Positions 17,440 to 26,252 of a stretch of DNA of 61,137 nt are shown here, in pieces. The translations under genes and the position numbers were made by a program. Below the pieces are notes generated by a model that saw nothing but the letters and a program-made list of their open reading frames with translations, made no database searches and was not told where the DNA came from. The stretch comes from Candidatus Poribacteria bacterium (lineage in GTDB: Bacteria; Poribacteria; WGA-4E; WGA-3G). The first letter of the stretch is position 1. Each line of letters starts with the position of its first letter. Where the stretch lies: assembly GCA_009839745.1 (NCBI GenBank), contig VXPE01000030.1, forward strand, positions 1 to 61,137, read 5' to 3'.

Positions 17440-18610
17440 GCAGTATCAAAATCTCTATGAGGATCGCGATAACAACCGCTACAGCGCAAAGTAGGTAAGG
17501 ACTCTGAACCCCCAATGTTGAGTCCGCTGCGATACCGCCCAGAAATGGACCTAACATGATTCCAACACCCAAGATGGCTTCGTGCCATCCACTTTTATTC
17601 CCCTTATCCATATGCCGATCCAGACCGTAATAGAGACTGCTGAAGTAGGTAAACGCAACAGACACACCGATCACCGCAAAAGCAAAAGCCCAGAGAATCG
17701 TATGTTGGGTCAACCCGATTCCGAGGAAACTCAGGATTGCCAGGAGTTGAACGATGAGTAATGGCGTGAATTGATAGTGCCACCGTGTCGAGTAACCGGT
17801 CCCGAGGACCAGGAACGCCACCGTTTGCACACCACCGAGAACGAGCATCAGATTTCCGTATATTGCGGGACGTATCCCCATCTCTAACATGAGTTTCGGT
17901 GCAAGCCGCCGTAGGACACCCAGGGCAAACCATGAGACAAAATTCGCACACCGTGCAACGTGGAGATATGTCGCTCGAACGGGTGGAGGAGGATAGAGTA
18001 TCTCAGGGGGTTCTGCGTCAGATGCATCGGTCTGGTCAGCCGGACGTGAGGGATCGGATTGGGCAATACGGGACGCATAAATTGTCAAGAGCGTGAGCAG
18101 ACACGCCCCACCACCGAGATAGAAAGGTCTAAACGGATTGACCGCGCCGTAGAGATAACTGGAGAACGCCGGCCCCAAGGTCGTGCCGATGCTCCAAAAT
18201 AAGTTGAAGAGCATAATCCGTTGGATTAATTCACCTTCACCTTCCCTCTCGGCAAGCCAGGCTTCGTAAGCGGGCCAGAAGAGTGCCATACTGATACCAA
18301 TTCCAGGAAAGACACTCAGGAGATGTCCGCTATTTCGACAAAAGGTGAGTCCAATGCAGGCAGCACCGAGCATCAAACACGCGGCGTAAAGAATATACCG
18401 ACGCTCTATCCGGTCGGAGAGCCTCCCACAGGGGATCGCGAGCAGCGCAAAAATCCCGTTAGTGATTGCCATTAAAATGCCAAGGAAGGTTGAGGAGAGT
18501 CCTAAATGACTGGTATAAAAAGAGGTATTCGTTAAGATGCTGCTCAGGGCAAAGTCAAGCAGTAGGACCGGCACGTAAACAGTGAGGAGTTGGAGCGGTT
18601 TCAGGCGCAT
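17405..18610 (-). CDS. Major facilitator superfamily transporter
   Basis: This 401-residue inner-membrane protein has about twelve hydrophobic helices. The conserved loop between helices 2 and 3 is GRLSDRIERRYI (around 62-73), the MFS signature. A long cytoplasmic loop around residues 185-210 (rich in Asp, Glu and Pro) separates the two halves. The gene starts 31 bases after the stop of the molybdo-oxidoreductase gene on the same strand, so both may be one transcript. The substrate is not deducible; sugars or sugar acids would suit the neighbours. Confidence 0.87.
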   Translation of the reverse strand: MRLKPLQLLTVYVPVLLLDFALSSILTNTSFYTSHLGLSSTFLGILMAITNGIFALLAIPCGRLSDRIERRYILYAACLMLGAACIGLTFCRNSGHLLSVFPGIGISMALFWPAYEAWLAEREGEGELIQRIMLFNLFWSIGTTLGPAFSSYLYGAVNPFRPFYLGGGACLLTLLTIYASRIAQSDPSRPADQTDASDAEPPEILYPPPPVRATYLHVARCANFVSWFALGVLRRLAPKLMLEMGIRPAIYGNLMLVLGGVQTVAFLVLGTGYSTRWHYQFTPLLIVQLLAILSFLGIGLTQHTILWAFAFAVIGVSVAFTYFSSLYYGLDRHMDKGNKSGWHEAILGVGIMLGPFLGGIAADSTLGVQSPYLLCAVAVVIAILIEILILLKNSQRQAHSP

Positions 18611-18641
18611 TCAGGCATCGGAGTTGAAGACCCCTCCTACA

Positions 18642-19634
18642 TTATGGCATCACAATCTCGGCATCAATCATGTGATAGCCTGTCGCGCCAACGGGTTCTA
18701 CTTCAATACCGATTTCGTCTTGCGTAACACCACTGTTGCCGGTGGCTCTTGCGTAAATCTCAACAGGTTCCGATTCTTCAGGAACTTGCCATTCCCATTT
18801 CCAGAGCACCCACGCCAGCGGGGTATCTTTCGCCCAAATTTCCGCTTCTTCCCACGTCTGTCCGTAGTCGATACTCACTTCTACTTTCTTGATACCGCCG
18901 TGATTGCCTGCATCGAACGCTGCGCCACTGACTGTGTAGACCTTGCCGCCAGGAATTTCCTCGCCTTCACTCGGTGTCCCAATCATTGTGGCGAGTTTTA
19001 CATTCGCGATCGGATCCCATCCCCGTTTCTCCCAGTAACTTTCGTGTTCCCTCGCCAACTGGATGTTGATGATCCATTTCGGATTTTTCGTACCGTAATG
19101 ACCGGGGTTCAGCAATCGGACAGGGAAGCCGTGTTCAGTCGGTAAGGGTTCCTCGTTCATTTCATAAGCGAGAAGCGTCTCATCGTGCATCGCGTCCTCC
19201 AGAGGAATCGCGGTATGGTAGCCATCTGCACACCGGAAGACGACCACTTTGACATCGGATGTGGGTCCGACTTTTTCAAGCAGATCGCGCAACCGAACGC
19301 CTTTCCACACCGCATTGCTCATCTGTTCTGTGCCGATCGGGTCGCCGATACACTTCAAGGTTCGCATCGCTGTGACGGATTCCATCGCTGTGATCTCTTC
19401 GAGTCGCAGCGGGGGTATCCGTTTTTCAATGAGCCCGGTCATTGGCAATCGCCATGTCGCGGCGTCCAGTTCAACAGGATCCCCAATCTGTAGGATATAG
19501 AAATCAGCATTCGGGGTTATCAGTGTGCTCGGCTTCATTTGTGGCACTGCTGCCGCGTCCGCTTCCAATTGAAGGGGTAGGACCATGCCGGCTGCGCTAA
19601 TCGCGCTTAGTTTTATGAACGTTCGTCTCTTCAT
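18642..19634 (-). CDS. Tat-exported molybdopterin oxidoreductase, sulfite-oxidase family
   Basis: This 330-residue protein has a twin-arginine signal (MKRRTFIKLSAISAAG) and the sulfite-oxidase molybdopterin fold. The molybdenum-ligand Cys is C95 in TLKCIGDP. Other family marks are VWKGVRLRDLLE, FRCADGYHTAIPL, and GFPVRLLNPGHYG. The last 110 residues form the immunoglobulin-like Mo-co dimerisation domain (GIKKVEVSIDYGQTWEEAE). Its partner is unknown: no haem cytochrome gene is adjacent. Periplasmic oxidation of sulfite or a similar compound would suit a sulfatase-rich organism, but this is inference. Confidence 0.9.
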   Translation of the reverse strand: MKRRTFIKLSAISAAGMVLPLQLEADAAAVPQMKPSTLITPNADFYILQIGDPVELDAATWRLPMTGLIEKRIPPLRLEEITAMESVTAMRTLKCIGDPIGTEQMSNAVWKGVRLRDLLEKVGPTSDVKVVVFRCADGYHTAIPLEDAMHDETLLAYEMNEEPLPTEHGFPVRLLNPGHYGTKNPKWIINIQLAREHESYWEKRGWDPIANVKLATMIGTPSEGEEIPGGKVYTVSGAAFDAGNHGGIKKVEVSIDYGQTWEEAEIWAKDTPLAWVLWKWEWQVPEESEPVEIYARATGNSGVTQDEIGIEVEPVGATGYHMIDAEIVMP

Positions 19635-19698
19635 CTTTTAATTATTCCTCGCGGTTCGATGAGGTTCATTGAGTAAATACTGTTAATTGGCATATATC

Positions 19699-19797
19699 CG
19701 CCTGCATGTTTTTGCTTGGGGCGTTTTTGCTTGGGGTCTTTGATAGGGTGTTTCTGCGTATTTCTGCGTATTGCTGCGTATTGTTGCAGGCTGCACG
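19699..19797. repeat. Intergenic repeat unit, degenerate inverted copy
   Basis: Read on the minus strand this is GCCTGCAACAATACGCAG, repeated CAATACGCAGAAATAC-like units, then CCCCAAGCAAAAAC twice. It is a relative of the unit at 8162-8275. Confidence 0.6.
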
Positions 19798-19813
19798 CTT
19801 TGGATTGCGTTTT

Positions 19814-20011
19814 CTATTCTTCCTTGCGTCTTTTTCTACTTAGCATGCGCATCGTAATTTTTACGACACCTCTCACCATAATTGCCGTGCCGCTGCACAG
19901 GAAGAGGGGTAATCCCCATCGCCAGTGAAAGAAAAAGTAAGCGATAAAACTGACACACATCAAAGCGATGAACGTGTTCAGAAGTTTTCTGTTTTCATAC
20001 CATTTCTGCAT
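19814..20011 (-). CDS. Small two-helix membrane protein
   Basis: I do not recognise this 65-residue protein. Two hydrophobic helices (about 13-30 and 33-50) are followed by a strongly basic tail (MRMLSRKRRKEE), so both ends should be cytoplasmic. It lies 42 bases after the nuclease-like gene on the same strand. The pattern of charge and hydrophobicity makes it plausible as a gene, but no family evidence is available. Confidence 0.4.
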   Translation of the reverse strand: MQKWYENRKLLNTFIALMCVSFIAYFFFHWRWGLPLFLCSGTAIMVRGVVKITMRMLSRKRRKEE

Positions 20012-20053
20012 TTTACACCGAGGGACGGATTTCCATGTTTGTCCATTTTTTCT

Positions 20054-20659
20054 TTACGCTTTTTGGGAGACCATACTTGAAAGGATACCCAGAATTTTGT
20101 CGCATTGCCCAATCGCATAGACTCCCATGTCAATGTGGAGTTTCTGCCCCTCCAATTTGAGAAAGAGCCAATCTGTACCTGAAGTCGTAACACCGTAAAC
20201 ACACTGAATGTTATTCCCTTTCTCCTCATTAAAACGTTGTGCGGCGAGCATTTCAGCGACACATTGTCCTAACCCGAGCTTCACATCAGCGTTTTTTGCT
20301 TCAACAAGCACAATAACAGGTGCTTCTAAATAAAACTGCTCTGGTGACAGACTTACCAAAAAATCACAGACCCCGGTTAATCCACTTTCAACATCAACAC
20401 TAAAATCAATTCCTGAAAAAAGACTAATGCGATGCTCAAATTGTTCGCGGAGTTCTATAAGAACATTAGCGACTATCATCTCTGACTTTGCCTTTTCTGT
20501 ACCTATTGCTACAGCTAAAGGCACATTTCTCGACAAAGCGGTCATAAGATGGTCACTCGGAGCCACCGGTGCTATTTCGGAAAAGGTACCCGCCGATTCA
20601 ACTGTTTCTAATCCGAATGTTGTTCGGACTGCTTCTAAGGTAAAGTTACTATAAGCCAT
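20054..20659 (-). CDS. PD-(D/E)XK nuclease-like protein
   Basis: I do not know a name for this 201-residue protein. The order E60 (KSEMIVANVLIELRE), D99 (GVCDFLV), E120-A-K122 (VIVLVEAKN) and Q132 (GQCVAEMLAAQRFN) matches the E-D-ExK-Q active-site pattern of the PD-(D/E)XK nuclease fold, and the predicted helix-strand order fits. It resembles stand-alone proteins related to the nuclease part of type I restriction motors. It is monocistronic or followed by a small membrane protein. A nuclease role is inferred from the active-site pattern only. Confidence 0.6.
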   Translation of the reverse strand: MAYSNFTLEAVRTTFGLETVESAGTFSEIAPVAPSDHLMTALSRNVPLAVAIGTEKAKSEMIVANVLIELREQFEHRISLFSGIDFSVDVESGLTGVCDFLVSLSPEQFYLEAPVIVLVEAKNADVKLGLGQCVAEMLAAQRFNEEKGNNIQCVYGVTTSGTDWLFLKLEGQKLHIDMGVYAIGQCDKILGILSSMVSQKA

Positions 20660-20840
20660 TATGAAAGTCTCTGCTTTTTTCTATAAATGTTATCATACAT
20701 CCGATCAAAAGTCAACAGGAAATAAAAGACAACCGTCGAACGATCAAATAATTTTTCGTTGCGTTCTGTCCGAAAATCTGATATGTTATTTGTAATTGAT
20801 CTGCTAACAGCACTACTTTTTTCAAAGGACCGGAACCCGC

Positions 20841-22316
20841 ATGGCGAAACAACCGAATATTATCTTTCTGATGACGGATCAGCAACGCTTTGATACGGTC
20901 AGTGCGCTTGGAAATCCGATCATTCAAACCCCAGGACTCAACCGTATCGTTCGGGAGGGAACGAGTTTTACGTCAGCATATTGTCCATCCCCCGTGTGTG
21001 TCGCCTCCCGTTGCAGTTTTCTGCTCGGTCAGTGGGCACACGAAACTGGATGCACAAACAATTCGCCAATGCCGCAGGAGCGTGTCTCAGTGATGGAAAT
21101 GCTCAACGCAGCAGGTTACCAGACACACGGTATCGGTAAAATGCATTTTTCACCACAGGGACGTAAGATGTGGGGGTTTGAAACGCGAGACTATTCCGAA
21201 GAGGGTCCGGGGCCCGATGATTTCACCGAGTTTCTACGTGAGAACGACTATGACCATATCGTCGCACCACACGGTGAGCGGAGTGAGTACTACTATATCC
21301 CACAACCCTCACAACTGCCTGCCCGTTTACATCACACACAGTGGGTAGGCGATAAAACACTGGCGTTCCTCTCTGGGCGCGATACGGGGCGTCCGTTTCT
21401 CTGTTGGAGCAGTTTCATCAAACCACACCCGCCGTTTGAATCCCCGGTGCCGTGGAGTCGGCTCTACCGCACGGTCGAAATGCCACTCCCGTTCCTTCCT
21501 GCAGATTATGAACATCTGCATACCTACTGGAATCGGCATCAAAACCGGTATAAGTACCGGGACCAAGGACGGGATATGAACCTTCTGCGGACAATGCGAG
21601 CTGCTTACTACGCCGCCATCTCTTTCATCGACTATCAGGTCGGACGCATCCTTGATTACCTCGAATCAGAAAACCAATTGGACAACACGCTCATCCTGTA
21701 TACGTCCGATCACGGTGAATTGCTCGGCGACTACGACTGCTATGGAAAACGTTCCTTCTTGGACGCGGCGGCTCGGATCCCGCTACTTGTCCGCTACCCT
21801 GAACGTTTCGCGGCAAACGCGCAATGCGACACACCGACCAGTCTGGTGGATGTCCTTCCAACCAGTCTCGGCGCAGCAGACCTCCCGCTATCAGCAGATC
21901 GGAGCGGAGCTGATCTTGCCGATATTGCCACCGGGACTGCACACCGAGATGCAATCGTCGGGCAATTGGGACAGGAAAGCACAGGCCTCTATATGCTTTT
22001 GACAGAGGAATACAAATATATCTATTCTGCCGCCGATCGAAAGGAGTGGCTCTTCAGACGGCTACAGGGAAGACTTGATGACCGAAGTCTTGCGGGTAAT
22101 CCCGCATACAGTGGAATTCTCAACACCTATCGACAACGCTTGATTGAACGGTTCCGAGAGGATGGCTATGAACGTCCGCTTGACGGCGATAAATGGCGTG
22201 ATTTCCCAGCACCGGTCGAGCCTGAAAATCCAGATGCTGGACAACTTTTTCAAGATGGTCGTTCCGTGAGCGATCAGTTCCCATCAGGATATTCACCCCA
22301 TATTGATCCGCTATAG
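20841..22316 (+). CDS. Formylglycine-dependent sulfatase
   Basis: This 491-residue enzyme is an arylsulfatase/choline-sulfatase-type sulfatase. Metal ligands are in FLMTDQQR near residue 13 and YTSDHGELLGDYD later. The modified Cys is C53 in PVCVASRCSF: the motif is C-x-A-S-R rather than the usual C-x-P-S-R, still compatible with conversion to formylglycine. KMHF and KPHPPF are typical substrate-pocket segments. No signal peptide is seen, so it is probably cytoplasmic. AAAGGA lies before the ATG. No sulfatase-maturing enzyme gene is in the window. Confidence 0.93.
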   Translation: MAKQPNIIFLMTDQQRFDTVSALGNPIIQTPGLNRIVREGTSFTSAYCPSPVCVASRCSFLLGQWAHETGCTNNSPMPQERVSVMEMLNAAGYQTHGIGKMHFSPQGRKMWGFETRDYSEEGPGPDDFTEFLRENDYDHIVAPHGERSEYYYIPQPSQLPARLHHTQWVGDKTLAFLSGRDTGRPFLCWSSFIKPHPPFESPVPWSRLYRTVEMPLPFLPADYEHLHTYWNRHQNRYKYRDQGRDMNLLRTMRAAYYAAISFIDYQVGRILDYLESENQLDNTLILYTSDHGELLGDYDCYGKRSFLDAAARIPLLVRYPERFAANAQCDTPTSLVDVLPTSLGAADLPLSADRSGADLADIATGTAHRDAIVGQLGQESTGLYMLLTEEYKYIYSAADRKEWLFRRLQGRLDDRSLAGNPAYSGILNTYRQRLIERFREDGYERPLDGDKWRDFPAPVEPENPDAGQLFQDGRSVSDQFPSGYSPHIDPL

Positions 22317-22446
22317 ACATTGCTCCTCACTGGGGTGCTTACACCGGAAAGGAAATTCCTTCTAAGCAGGTTTCCGAAGAAAACGTTTCCATTGCTTCGC
22401 AGTGAAAACAGAGGAACCATGCCCAAGAACAAGTGGTTTAAAAAAC

Positions 22447-23772
22447 ATGTCAATCCGTTCCACCATCAAAAAGTTCATCTCAAAGGCTGCGTGGCGCGCC
22501 TACAATACCTATCGTAAAGGCGTCACGTACGGTTCACAACTGTCTCAGATCGATGCGCTGTTGAATGCCCCACGTGCAGACATCTTAGCGTTCCAGCAAT
22601 CACAATTAGAGAAACTCCTCCGGCATGCATACCAGACAACACCCTACTACCGTGAATTGTTCAAAGCAGAACCCTCAGATATTTCACAAATTCCACCCCT
22701 TGAAAAAAGGCACATTCGTGAGCAGTTGGAGCGTCTCTGCTCCGAAGCGGTTCCGCAGCGGCACCGGATCCAAAACGCTACAGGAGGCTCAACAGGAGAA
22801 CCCCTTACCTTCTATCAGGACAGAAACTATTGGAATCAACGGAACTTGAGCGTATACTATTTCGACCAATGGGCAGGCTGGAATTTCGGTGAACATCAAT
22901 TAATTATCTGGGGTGACCTCTCAGATGTCAGCGCCTCTCGAGGTTGGCGGCATCAACTGAAAAATTTTTGGCGGAATCACTATTGGCTCAACGGTTTTCA
23001 TCTCACAGACCTAAAGATGCGGACGACATTTCAGAAGATGGACGAATCGCCGCCACAAACAATTCTTGCTTACCCGTCATCGCTTTACCAGTTCGCGAGG
23101 TTCATTTTTGAGAATGGTCTGAAGCCAAGGTGGGACTTGAAAGGGATCATCTCTTCGGCGGAGATGCTCCATTCACACCATCGTGATTTGGCGGAAACTA
23201 TTTTTAGCACAAAAGTTTATAACCGATACGGCGGACGTGAGGTCGGATTAATCGCAATGGAATGTGAAGAGGGGCACCTGCATATCAACTGCCGCGACCT
23301 CTACCTTGAAATAGACAGTCCTGACCCATACACGCAGCCCGGGGACATTCTCATCACACAACTCAATAACTACGCGATGCCGTTTATTCGGTATCGAATT
23401 GGAGACATTGGCCGTCTCTCCGATGAGCCATGCCCATGTGGCAGTCCGTTACCTGTTTTGGCGGACTTGCTCGGACGTAGCACGGCTACCTTCCGAACGA
23501 GAACAAGCACATTGATACACGCCGGTTACTTCACACAGCAATTCTATAACGTCGTTGGTCTGGAGCAGTTCCAACTCATCCAAGAGACACTTAGACGCTG
23601 CCTCTTGAAGGTGGTCGTTAACACACAGTGGACAGAAGCGGCGCGCCGATATATGGTCCAGAAGATTCAGGAGGCACTCGGTGCTGATGTCATCGTTACA
23701 ATAGAATTTGTAAAAGAGATTCCACTTCCCACTTCAGGCAAACGGGAATTTACGATTTCCAAGGTTTTTTAA
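22447..23772 (+). CDS. Phenylacetate-CoA ligase/CapK-like adenylate-forming protein
   Basis: This 441-residue protein is related to PaaK and CapK. The phosphate-binding loop is NATGGSTGEPLTFY (110-123). Later adenylation marks are YNRYGGREVGLIAMECE, and IRYRIGDIG followed by a Cys cluster (PCPCGSPLP), the last typical of the CapK group. The start at the ATG 22447 is the first good one; an in-frame GTG at 22402 is also possible. The CapK group is linked to cell-surface polysaccharide biosynthesis, but the substrate is not known. It follows a sulfatase gene by 130 bases on the same strand. Confidence 0.85.
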   Translation: MSIRSTIKKFISKAAWRAYNTYRKGVTYGSQLSQIDALLNAPRADILAFQQSQLEKLLRHAYQTTPYYRELFKAEPSDISQIPPLEKRHIREQLERLCSEAVPQRHRIQNATGGSTGEPLTFYQDRNYWNQRNLSVYYFDQWAGWNFGEHQLIIWGDLSDVSASRGWRHQLKNFWRNHYWLNGFHLTDLKMRTTFQKMDESPPQTILAYPSSLYQFARFIFENGLKPRWDLKGIISSAEMLHSHHRDLAETIFSTKVYNRYGGREVGLIAMECEEGHLHINCRDLYLEIDSPDPYTQPGDILITQLNNYAMPFIRYRIGDIGRLSDEPCPCGSPLPVLADLLGRSTATFRTRTSTLIHAGYFTQQFYNVVGLEQFQLIQETLRRCLLKVVVNTQWTEAARRYMVQKIQEALGADVIVTIEFVKEIPLPTSGKREFTISKVF

Positions 23773-23843
23773 TTTAGGGGACGGCGACTCGAACTTATGA
23801 AATATCAAAGTTTTAATCCACGTCACTTACCTGCAAGGTATAA

Positions 23844-26252
23844 TTAAAAAAGTTCCCGAAGCGGCACAACCCGTTTTGTTCCACCTGGGACGTAAGATAG
23901 AATCAGTCCGTCAATCACTAAATTCCGATCCGCGATAACACCCGTGCTCTGCTCTGCCGTTACACCTTTGGAAAGAAGTAAGTAAAATGTGTCTTTTGTC
24001 CAACCGGGTGTCGTAAAGAAGTTCCCTTGCCCTTTTGAAATAACAAGGTCTGCATCCAACAGGGCGTTGAAAAATTCAGGAGTCCCCTGATAGAGGTTCG
24101 TCCCGATCGTCTTCGCGCCTGACGACATGAGTTTCACAATCCCCTCCTGTATCGCTGTTTGGACTTCTCGAAATTGCGGATACCCCACGATTTCCTGCAG
24201 ATCTGTTAGGGTCGCATCGTTGCTGGCGTTGTCCGCCTTCCCAACAATAACGATATGGTGTCCACACTTCACGAGTTCTTGGACGAAGGCGATGTCGAAA
24301 ATCACCTCTCCATCGTTGTCAGCAAGCCAAAGGATGTGCTGTGGCACAGCGTCAATCACCTTTTCACAGAACATTTCATAACAGTCGATAGAAAAAGAGG
24401 TGTCAACCGCTGCACGCAGCGATTCAGAAAAGTAGTCAGGATTCGTTTTCAGTTTTTTGACAACCCGTTCACTGCTGTAATCGATAATATTGCCTGCGAC
24501 GACCAATTTCAACCGGGTTAACCAATTGTCCTTCCAAAACTCAGGGAGGAGTGCGAGTGCCGTCTGTCGGGCTTTCAGTTTATCGTGGTGATAGGGGTTC
24601 GGATTGCCTGTGTGGCGTGTGACCATCTCGAAGATACTGCCCCAGAGTTCTTCAGGTGTGAGGGATTCGATGAGGTAATCCCCGTTGGCGCGTCGAAGAT
24701 CCAAAAGTGTTTTTACGGCATCGCACGCGACTTGTTGCAATTGTGGATTTCCCGTCGCACGTGGGATTAATTCCGTCGCGCTATGGGACTGGACATGCTG
24801 CCGAAGGTTCTCCCAATCCGGCAACCCTTTTTTCTCTCCGAAGGTGAAAACCCCAGGGATATATTCGACTGTTACAATCTGCTCGAAAAGCGACTTTGGC
24901 ACAGCCGGTGGAGATTGCGCTGGTGGCACACCGAGTGTCCGATGTGACAAGAGCGTGTCGGAGGGGATCACCGTCCCCCGCGCCGCAATGGATGAAAGCT
25001 GAACGTTGCTCCCGACATTCACGGCATCGAAAATGCTATTTTCAATGGTGCTACCTGTAGCAAGTCCCCGGACAGGTGCCGCTAACCTTTCAGGTATCGG
25101 ATTCGCTTCAAAGGTTGTATCGTTTGCAGTGACGTTCTGCAGTCCGACCGCATCCCCAACCAGTGTCGCGCCCAGCAGTGTAACGTTTTCAAGCCGACAG
25201 TAATCCCCGATCCGAATCTTTTCGCCGAGATGCACCCTACCGAGGAGATAGCACGCCGTGCCTATCTCAATATCTTCGCTGTCCACTGTTATCTGTGCTG
25301 CAGGGTCAACGCGAACGCCTTTCCGCGCCAGAGATTCTCGGATTTCAGCAAACAGGGCGGCTTCACCCGATAGCACGTTGGACCATCGGTTAACGCCTGA
25401 CAGCACTTCCCCGCGATAGATGAAAGCGTTGGTTTTCAATCCGTCCGCATAACAGTGTCGAATGAGGTCAACGTGGTGGAGTTCATCGTTTCGATTTGTG
25501 TGGGGTTGCAACCGATGTATCCGTTCTATCAGCACGCTTTTCCGAATCAGTGTGATCCCCGTATTGGTATACGCCTCACCGCGATGCCATCGGTCCCACA
25601 TCTCCTGTTTTTCCGCCGCTGTCATGTCATACCACTCTTTGGTGCGGGTGAGTTGTCCGTCAGCGTCGAAAAAGAGTCCGCCCTTATCCACGACTGTTTC
25701 AGGGATCTTGCCGCAGAGCGTGACATCCGCACCAGAAATGAAGTGGGAGAGCAGTGTCTGTGCGAAAATCTCGCGATCCAAAAACGGTTCATCACCGAAT
25801 GCCACCCCAATCCATTCTGCGTCGGACGCTTGGAGCGCTGGCAGTGCTGCTTGTAAGGCACCCCCTGTGCCGTTCATCTCTTCTTGGATACACGGGATAG
25901 CATCGGGACCCAAGAGTTGCATGGGATCCCCGTTTTTCTCAATACGCGCTGCCATCTGTGGGTTAATGACGACAATATCTGGGCGATCGCCGAGCAGGTA
26001 ACGTCGCGAAAGTTGGAGTGTGTTCCGCTCACCGAAGGTGATGTCCAGCGTTTTGCTCAAGCGTCCGGTGGGATCGATGCGGGTGCCTTTACCCGCTGCA
26101 AGCACCACCCACTGCGGTGTGAGGTCGTTTTCAAGTGTCTCTGTAGGAAGTGTAGAGAAAAAACTTTCAAGGGCGGCAGTGTTTGACGAAATTGCCGCGA
26201 GCGTTTCTTCCAATTCGCAACCGAGAAGGTTTTCAAGGAGATGTGTTTTCAT
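23844..26252 (-). CDS. Fusion: sugar nucleotidyltransferase, left-handed beta-helix, DUF89 phosphatase
   Basis: This 802-residue protein joins three parts. Residues about 46-300 are a GlmU-like nucleotidyltransferase (WVVLAAGKGTRIDP, NGTGGALQAAL, FGDEPF). The middle (about 310-460) has hexapeptide-repeat character (IEIGTACYLLGRVHLGEK, IRIGDYCRLENVTLLG). The C-terminal 300 residues are DUF89, a metal-dependent phosphatase family (VVAGNIIDYS, LWLADNDGEVIFD, ISKGQGNF). DUF89 members remove phosphates from damaged or unwanted sugar phosphates, so the fusion may couple sugar-nucleotide synthesis with clean-up. Its ATG directly abuts the hsdM stop codon (TAA-ATG), so translation is coupled. Confidence 0.85.
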   Translation of the reverse strand: MKTHLLENLLGCELEETLAAISSNTAALESFFSTLPTETLENDLTPQWVVLAAGKGTRIDPTGRLSKTLDITFGERNTLQLSRRYLLGDRPDIVVINPQMAARIEKNGDPMQLLGPDAIPCIQEEMNGTGGALQAALPALQASDAEWIGVAFGDEPFLDREIFAQTLLSHFISGADVTLCGKIPETVVDKGGLFFDADGQLTRTKEWYDMTAAEKQEMWDRWHRGEAYTNTGITLIRKSVLIERIHRLQPHTNRNDELHHVDLIRHCYADGLKTNAFIYRGEVLSGVNRWSNVLSGEAALFAEIRESLARKGVRVDPAAQITVDSEDIEIGTACYLLGRVHLGEKIRIGDYCRLENVTLLGATLVGDAVGLQNVTANDTTFEANPIPERLAAPVRGLATGSTIENSIFDAVNVGSNVQLSSIAARGTVIPSDTLLSHRTLGVPPAQSPPAVPKSLFEQIVTVEYIPGVFTFGEKKGLPDWENLRQHVQSHSATELIPRATGNPQLQQVACDAVKTLLDLRRANGDYLIESLTPEELWGSIFEMVTRHTGNPNPYHHDKLKARQTALALLPEFWKDNWLTRLKLVVAGNIIDYSSERVVKKLKTNPDYFSESLRAAVDTSFSIDCYEMFCEKVIDAVPQHILWLADNDGEVIFDIAFVQELVKCGHHIVIVGKADNASNDATLTDLQEIVGYPQFREVQTAIQEGIVKLMSSGAKTIGTNLYQGTPEFFNALLDADLVISKGQGNFFTTPGWTKDTFYLLLSKGVTAEQSTGVIADRNLVIDGLILSYVPGGTKRVVPLRELF

